From Chrysomallon squamiferum (Eukaryota; Mollusca; Gastropoda; Neomphalida; Peltospiridae): DNA of 25,000 nt. The stretch is from NCBI GenBank assembly GCA_012295275.1, contig CM022665.1, forward strand, positions 23,446,946 through 23,471,945, read 5' to 3'. Below the pieces are notes generated by a model that saw only the letters and a list, made by a program, of their open reading frames with translations, had not been told where the DNA came from and made no database searches. The translations under genes and the position numbers were made by a program. Positions 19,639-25,000 of this stretch are shown here, one piece after another; the stretch's first letter is position 1, and the number at the start of each line of letters is the position of its first letter.

Positions 19639-19711
19639 ATGGAATATGTCGTCTATTTTATAACTTTTTAAACATAAAAAGGTTAACTCTAAATTAAATA
19701 ATAGATATATA

Positions 19712-19748
<37 letters not shown>

Positions 19749-19816
19749 TGGAATATGTCGTCTATTTTATAACTTTTTAAACATAAAAAGGTTAACTCTA
19801 AATTAAATAATAGATA
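19605..19816 (+). repeat. Perfect 109-bp tandem duplication
   Basis: A unit of TATATA, (TATG)n and a 70-base unique part (AATGGAATATGTCG... to ...AATAATAGATA) is present twice. The unique parts occupy 19638-19707 and 19747-19816 and look identical base for base. Identity across unconstrained intronic DNA indicates a recent event, probably slippage or unequal exchange seeded by the (TA)/(TATG) tract. Confidence 0.95.
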
Positions 19817-20019
19817 AATATATTCTACGAAAACTATTAATAATATATAAAACCATGAAAGAAAAGATACTGACTGGATGTTACTTTTTCAGTTCAGTAA
19901 ATTCAGAAGTGTTATTTACTAAAGTATACACACACATACGTACAAAAATACATACATATACACGCACACATTCTGAACGTTTCCTAGCTATATGAAGGGA
20001 ATCTATGAATTTTTTTTTG
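19817..20019. other. AT-rich intronic spacer
   Basis: It contains CACACATACG-type dinucleotide-rich words near 19926-19970. No exon is seen. Confidence 0.55.
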
Positions 20020-21240
20020 TTAAAGAGAAGATTTTTAGTTTAAGATTCGATTCCAGTCTCAACTAATTAGAATCGGAAGTGGGCCGAGTTGTCACCTGCA
20101 ACTGTGAAAATATTTGTGCTTTTGCAAGTGTTGGTAATGTCCGTGATGATTTCCAAATGTTAAACCGTTTAAAAACATTTACATTCACTTGCTGTTAAAA
20201 TATGTTCGATATCAAGAACCTGTTTTTTTGGCAGCTTCAGATCTAATTTTTGTATATATCCAATTAACGTTTCTAACAGTTCTTCTAATTCCTTCTTCTT
20301 CCTTGTCAAATTCTTTCTATGTGAACGATATAGTATTATGTCTAAGTTATATATATTGTATGTATGCATTTATAGATGCATTTATGTATATATAATATGT
20401 ATATGTGCGTATGCATGTATGAACATAAATGTACTAATTTCTCTTGTGTATGTGTGTGTGTATGTGTGTTCGTGTGTGTGTGTTTATGTCTGTGTAAGCA
20501 AATAATTCTTTGAATCGACAAGATAGTCTATTTTATTTTCTAGTAGAATTATTTAAACATAACCTGGCAAATGATAAAGACATTTTTAAAAAAGATGATT
20601 TTACGGACACTTCACAAAGCTGAAGAAATATTTTCGTACACGTTCACCCCATGTGCTTCTCTTTCATGAATGACAACATAAATAAACTATTCACTTAAAT
20701 AATCATTTTGTCTCATCTCAATTTACAAATCTTCTGAATTTGTTTGGGAAGGCGTCCTCGATAAGAACGAGGTGATAATTTAATCAAATGTAATAATATA
20801 TTTGTTGGGCGTGATTGCTGAAAGCGATTGTACCTATCATTAGCCTAATTGGGTAAACAGTGGAAAAAAATAAAACAAATAAATTATCGATGGATAAATG
20901 ATATGTGGACCAAGTGTTAACTAGAAGACCTGTCAAAACAAGGGATTCGGTTGCAAAACGTTGACTGACTGCGTGATGACTTCGTGATACGAAGACATGC
21001 AGGTTGACTGCTTTCACGGGAGGATACAAGGGGGAGCTGAAGGTCTCTGACATTTTAAAATATTTTGTTTTCGTTTTAGAATGCTGTTTGCCGTATCGTT
21101 TTTCAGTCTGTTGAAGGAACAGCGATGATGTGTGCCTTCTGACGTAATTTCATTCTACACCCATTTTTTTTTTTTTATTTCAGTCAGATTAATGAAAATT
21201 CATTGCATTTAGGTTTGCAACAGTTTTGATACTGCTTTTA
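20020..21240. promoter_or_regulatory. Mostly complex intronic stretch with homeodomain-type sites
   Basis: Two complex parts (20020-20330 and 20560-21170) flank a (TATG)/(TG) low-complexity patch at 20340-20490. The first holds CTAATTAG at 20063-20070, nested between CGATTC (20048-20053) and its inverse GAATCG (20070-20075). The second holds TAATTGGGTAAA at 20846-20857, nearly the same word found twice in the Vsx-A intron. Open frames on both strands lack domains. It is a candidate regulatory block of moderate strength. Confidence 0.35.
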
Positions 21241-22320
21241 AATTATCTAACAATATCACAGATAATAATGATAGAAAGAAAGAAAGAGGGAGAGACGAAA
21301 AATAAAGGAAAAGAGAAGAATGAGCGAAGAACAAAGAAACCATAACATAATAACAAATATAAAAAATATGTATAATATTAAAAAATCATCTGAAGGTATG
21401 TAGGAATAATACACATGTTTTAACTTCAGAACTTGCTCTTGTATAAATATGTATATATCCCCAAGACTGGTTGTAAAAATTATTGGTAGATTCTTATCTC
21501 TTTTTTAGAAGATACACATAAAAATAATACCCTTTACTATTCATTGAAAAAAAGCATTAGTTCTCATGTAAAGATTATATAAATAAATCAGAAATAGTAA
21601 GAGTTCGACATCCAGTAGCCGATAATTTGACATTAATTACCAGGCCTTTAATAAATAAAAGAAACTTCACAGTTTTTCCTTTCTGAAATGGCAGTGATGA
21701 TTTTAACTTTGTTATATTGTCTTTTATATTTTAATATAATCAAAATATATATACAGACAAATACTTTGTTAATAAAACTATTCTATTCGCAGAGCTATGA
21801 TTACCCATCATAGCACATTCAGTAATAATTTTTAAAAGAAATACCTTTGTTTTGTCAACAACTCGCCATCTTAATTTTACTTCTATGCAGTATCAGTTTT
21901 CTAACATCTGGTAGCAATATTCTTAAAGCCCACTATTGTAAGATTGTATTCAGTTATGTTTTCATTTATCATGTAAGATAACAGGCTAAACAATACTGGC
22001 ACATTCCTTATTTATGTCGCAGATTAAGTGCTCATAGCTGTCTTGGTGTTTGGTCGTATCGAATTAAACAAACTTCTTTAAATTAGGTTAATTACAGACA
22101 ATTCTCTATTGGCAAGTGTCTAAGTCTTTAAGTAAATAAGTTCATTGCAGGTAATTGCGTATAAGTTTATTCGTTTACAACGTGGTTAGCATAGTTTTGA
22201 AGTTTAAAAACAAAACTTAAACAATAAACAAAAGCTTTTTTTTTTCGTTCTAGAATTGTGCGCGATGTTGGTCTTTCGTTTCGTGGTAAGAAATGATATG
22301 AGAAAATTTTAAACTCCCCT
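21241..22320. other. Unique AT-rich intronic sequence
   Basis: Apart from a GAAAGAAAGA patch near 21273-21290 it is largely unique AT-rich sequence with scattered TAATTA words (near 21633 and 22088). No exon is recognised. Confidence 0.55.
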
Positions 22321-22327
22321 GCGATTA

Positions 22328-22328
<1 letters not shown>

Positions 22329-22375
<47 letters not shown>

Positions 22376-22400
22376 AAGAAAAAAAAAAAAAAAAAGAAAG
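22329..22400 (+). repeat. 45-base poly-A plus (GAAA)/A tract
   Basis: An uninterrupted A45 at 22329-22373 is followed by GAAAGAAA, a second A run and GAAAG. It could be the tail of a retroposed element ending ...CTGCGATTAC, but no element body or target-site duplication is evident. The minus-strand Phe-rich frame across it is an artefact. Confidence 0.9.
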
Positions 22401-22499
22401 AACACATGCACTGACAGGAACATATGCAGAAATATGTACAAATTCAGTTTTGTAAATATATATATATATACACACACAATATTCATGGGGTTAACTTCT

Positions 22500-22880
22500 T
22501 TTTCATTAACGGATAGAAACTGTAATGTTTACATTAACAGCTGTATGCATAAATAATCTCGAACTAAATCAGAAGAAACAGACTAATATTTTATCATGAA
22601 CCTCGGATGAAAGTTATCTAAGTCAACATTGCTTTCATATTGTCGACTGTTTCACACGTGCACACATAGTCGAGTTGAGGGAATATCTTAATCCGAAGGA
22701 TAAATATTTGGCTAATTATCAGTCACCGGGCAAACAAACCTCTCCTTGCCTGCCACACTTGGAACAAGAATGCGATTTTATTGCCGTGAATTTGTCACGT
22801 CTTATGTTTAATCCATATATTGCGAGCAAACAAATATTGCGAATTGTTTACAAAACCCATCATGGAGTGAACTAAACTGA
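22500..22880. promoter_or_regulatory. Candidate intronic enhancer with Fox, Otx-type and E-box words
   Basis: This compact complex block holds two perfect TGTTTACA forkhead-type sites (22526-22533, 22845-22852), two TAATCC K50-homeodomain words (22689-22694, 22809-22814) and an E-box CACGTG (22655-22660). The plus-strand open frame at 22675-22875 shows no known domain. The mix of site types within 380 bases suits an enhancer. Binding and activity are inferred from words alone. Confidence 0.38.
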
Positions 22881-23163
22881 AGAGATTTGAAAGCTTAATG
22901 TAATGTAAGATAGCGAATTCAGTTAAATAACTTACTCTCAAGTTTTATAAATTTCTACGTGTAAAGCGTTAAATAGTTTATATTTATAGTGAGTGCAGAA
23001 ACAAAAGTCCTGTATTGTATTTATTAAATAAATATATAATTGGGTTTATTTGTCGAAGGAACTAGATTACTAACAGTTTTTATTTTATTAAACCTTTTTG
23101 TTGTTGTTGAATAATAATAATGATAAAAGTAATGATGATGATGTTGATAATAATATCAATAAC

Positions 23164-23212
<49 letters not shown>

Positions 23213-23918
23213 GTAGTAATAGTAATAGTAATAATAATAGTTGAGATGATGATAGTAATAACAAAAGTTGCAATAATAACAGAAGCAACATTCTACAGTT
23301 GTAGAATATTGTTAATAGAAATAATAATAGTAATAGAAGAGCAAGTAATATTATTATAGTAGAAATAGTAGTAGTAATAGTAGCAGCAGCGGCGTTATAT
23401 ATTATTATAATGTTACTAATATTTTGAATGTTTTAAACTATTGTTTCCTTTCTGTGTGAACCTAATTGTCATTTCTCAATAGTTTCTTTGTCACTGTTTT
23501 GTTTGTTTCTTTCATTACTCATTTGACTGTATGCAACTATTACTTAAATATTCTGTGTGATTTTGTATAGGTGCGAGCAAATTAGTAGGAGCGATTCCAT
23601 TCCCAGGGGAAAAAAAAATTAACTAGATAAGAAAGTTATTAGTTATTATTACATTATCAACAAAGTCAATAACAATGTTCAGTTCTACATAGTGTCAAAA
23701 CATACAGTCGTTCAAAGATTTCGTGTTTACCAAATTAACCCTGGTAACATTTTACCACTGCGTCCAGTGCCACCCACTTTCTCAGTTTCCACTACGTTCA
23801 ACACCTTCCTTCTCCACATGTCGTGAAACGATCCAATTTTCACCAGTTAGGACCTTATTATTTTCTATGATACCGAGAATTACTTAACATTATCAGTTCC
23901 CGTTTTTGTCACGTTTAC

Positions 23919-23951
<33 letters not shown>

Positions 23952-23960
23952 TTCACTAAT
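22881..23960. other. Intronic sequence with (AAT)n array and poly-A tract
   Basis: AT-rich sequence is followed by an (AAT)/(AGT) compound array at about 23108-23390 (longest run about 23164-23212), then 500 bases of moderately complex sequence and A29 at 23921-23949. Long Ile-rich and Leu-rich frames here come from the triplet repeat. Confidence 0.75.
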
Positions 23961-24720
23961 TCATCAACAGGTTTTAGCTTATCGATATAGAAGAGAGAGA
24001 AAAAAAAAGAAGTAAAAAGCAGCAGAAGAATTTGAAACACCTTAAACTGTTTCATTGTTCAGCGCATTCATCGCTACGGAGAGCGGACAACTGTATAGTT
24101 AATATAATAGAAGAAGGCGCGAAAAACCTCGTTGTGTCGTCAAGTAAGCTGACAATAGCTTGCGTTAATTAACTCCGCAAATGACGAAGTATTTAAGTCC
24201 TGCCATTCGAGTGTTTCGGAGAGTTGTTCAACGTCTTTGAGAAACTTGAGTGGACGATTATGACGTTGGACACCTCATCCATTTGTCGCTTTTCACGGCG
24301 AAGTGTCGTAACGGACATGACAATTAAACGCTTGGCGAGTCAGCTTTTCACAGCTAGCAAATCGTTACAGAACTGACAATTAAACGGTCGACGAGTCCGG
24401 TTTTGCACTGGCGGGTGGCTGGGTACGACGAAACGCGTTTAAAGCTGGCATTTACCTAAACTCTGTCAGAAACTTCAAAACCCGAACAAGAGCTAGGGCG
24501 ATTTCGACAATCCCACACGGTGTTTCGCCCCCTCCCCCGGGGTTTCTCTTGTCCGTCGTGACGGCCCTCACGTGGAAGCCAGAATAACGCCTGAATGTGT
24601 CATTAAAAATCATTGTTGACTTTTGTTTATTGTTTTCAAAAGCTTGTTGAGACATTTTGTTAATATTAATGACTGTTTTAGACGTGTTAAATCAATTTGT
24701 CAGCATGAAGCCAGCACCCA
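23961..24720. promoter_or_regulatory. CpG-rich high-complexity block with degenerate 56-bp repeats
   Basis: About 700 bases, markedly GC- and CpG-richer than the flanks. It contains an E2F-like GGCGCGAAAA (24116-24125), a TTAATTAA palindrome (24165-24172) and a three-copy degenerate repeat (24245-24430). A C/G-rich run lies near 24525-24545. The minus-strand frame at 24452-24655 shows no domain. It is a candidate enhancer or alternative promoter in the first intron of Vsx-B. Confidence 0.42.
24245..24430 (+). repeat. Degenerate ~56-bp tandem repeat, three copies
   Basis: TGACAATTAAACG occurs at 24318-24330 and 24374-24386. Both copies are followed by (G/A)CGAGTC and then CTTTTCAC (24344-24351) or GTTTTGCAC (24400-24408). 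An earlier, more diverged copy has CTTTTCAC at 24289-24296 and TCGTAACGGA. Spacing is 55-56 bases. The copies have diverged far more than the microsatellites around them, so the repeat is old. Confidence 0.7.
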
Positions 24721-24962
24721 AAGTTCAGACAAATGTTAAAATTACATGTATCAGAATTGCCCAGGTTAAACACGCGTTATTGCTTTCCCTTATAATTGTA
24801 CACTTGGAGATTTACGTTATTAAATAAATACTGTATTACCAGGAACATTATAGTGAGTAGGGACAACATGTCTAATGTTAAATGGGATAAAACTGAAATG
24901 ACGGTTTCATTTTTATTCAGATTAATAATAATTATGTATAAATAAATACTTATATTATTAAT

Positions 24963-24998
<36 letters not shown>

Positions 24999-25000
24999 TT
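24721..25000. other. AT-rich end of window with terminal (TTTA)n
   Basis: This is AT-rich intronic sequence ending in a (TTTA)n microsatellite from about 24963 to the window edge. No exon is seen. Confidence 0.7.

Noticed and set aside
20044-20054. GATTCGATTCC as a polymerase III B-box of another SINE
   Set aside because: It differs from the B-box consensus by one base, but no A-box lies at the right distance upstream and no element body follows.
22675-22875. 66-codon plus-strand frame in the Vsx-B intron
   Set aside because: It looked compositionally protein-like, but there is no family match, no acceptor or donor in a fitting phase that I could defend, and it overlaps the candidate enhancer.
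23088-23359. Poly-Leu and poly-Ile frames
   Set aside because: These are translations of the (AAT)/(ATT) microsatellite, not proteins. The same applies to Phe-rich frames over poly-A and (TTTA)n tracts elsewhere.

Overview
The window is eukaryotic, and the style is that of a large, AT-rich, microsatellite-laden marine invertebrate genome. Coding exons are short, spliced and widely separated. There are very long (AAT)n, (AAAT)n, (GT)n and poly-A tracts, a 1 kb pentanucleotide array and one tRNA-derived SINE-like remnant. I would guess a mollusc, perhaps a cephalopod, but this rests on genome texture and not on a diagnostic marker. There are no bacterial, phage or CRISPR features.

The only protein-coding sequence I can support belongs to the Vsx/Chx10 family (paired-like homeodomain plus CVC domain; visual system and interneuron transcription factors). 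Two separate pieces lie on the + strand. 'Vsx-A' is the 3' end of a gene. One exon (2197-2377) begins exactly at homeodomain residue 47 and carries the end of helix 3 plus the CVC domain. A terminal exon (2841-3115) carries the rest of the CVC signature, an acidic linker, an OAR-like motif and the stop. 'Vsx-B' is the first coding exon of a second gene (16399-16828), with the Vsx-type octapeptide FAIQEILGL and a phase-1 splice donor. Its homeobox exons are not visible, so its first intron exceeds 8 kb. The simplest reading is two Vsx paralogues in head-to-tail tandem, 13.3 kb apart from stop to start.

Layout: 1-2196 is intron of Vsx-A, with a complex GC-richer block at about 600-1760. 2197-3115 holds the two exons. 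3116 to about 3650 is a likely 3'UTR. About 3650-15240 is intergenic: simple repeats, a 115-bp tandem repeat, a 1 kb (AACTA)n array, a SINE-like element, and three high-complexity blocks (7935-8260, 8920-10260, 13440-14520). 15240-16398 is the upstream/5'UTR region of Vsx-B. 16829-25000 is Vsx-B intron 1, with further high-complexity blocks (18460-18960, 20020-21240, 22500-22880, 23960-24720) among simple repeats.

These blocks are non-coding in all frames I read. They differ sharply from the surrounding AT-rich repeats and hold many homeodomain-type (TAATTA, TAATCC), Fox-type, E-box and E2F-like words, so they are the best candidates for the cis-regulatory landscape of the Vsx pair. That is inference: no conservation or chromatin data were available.
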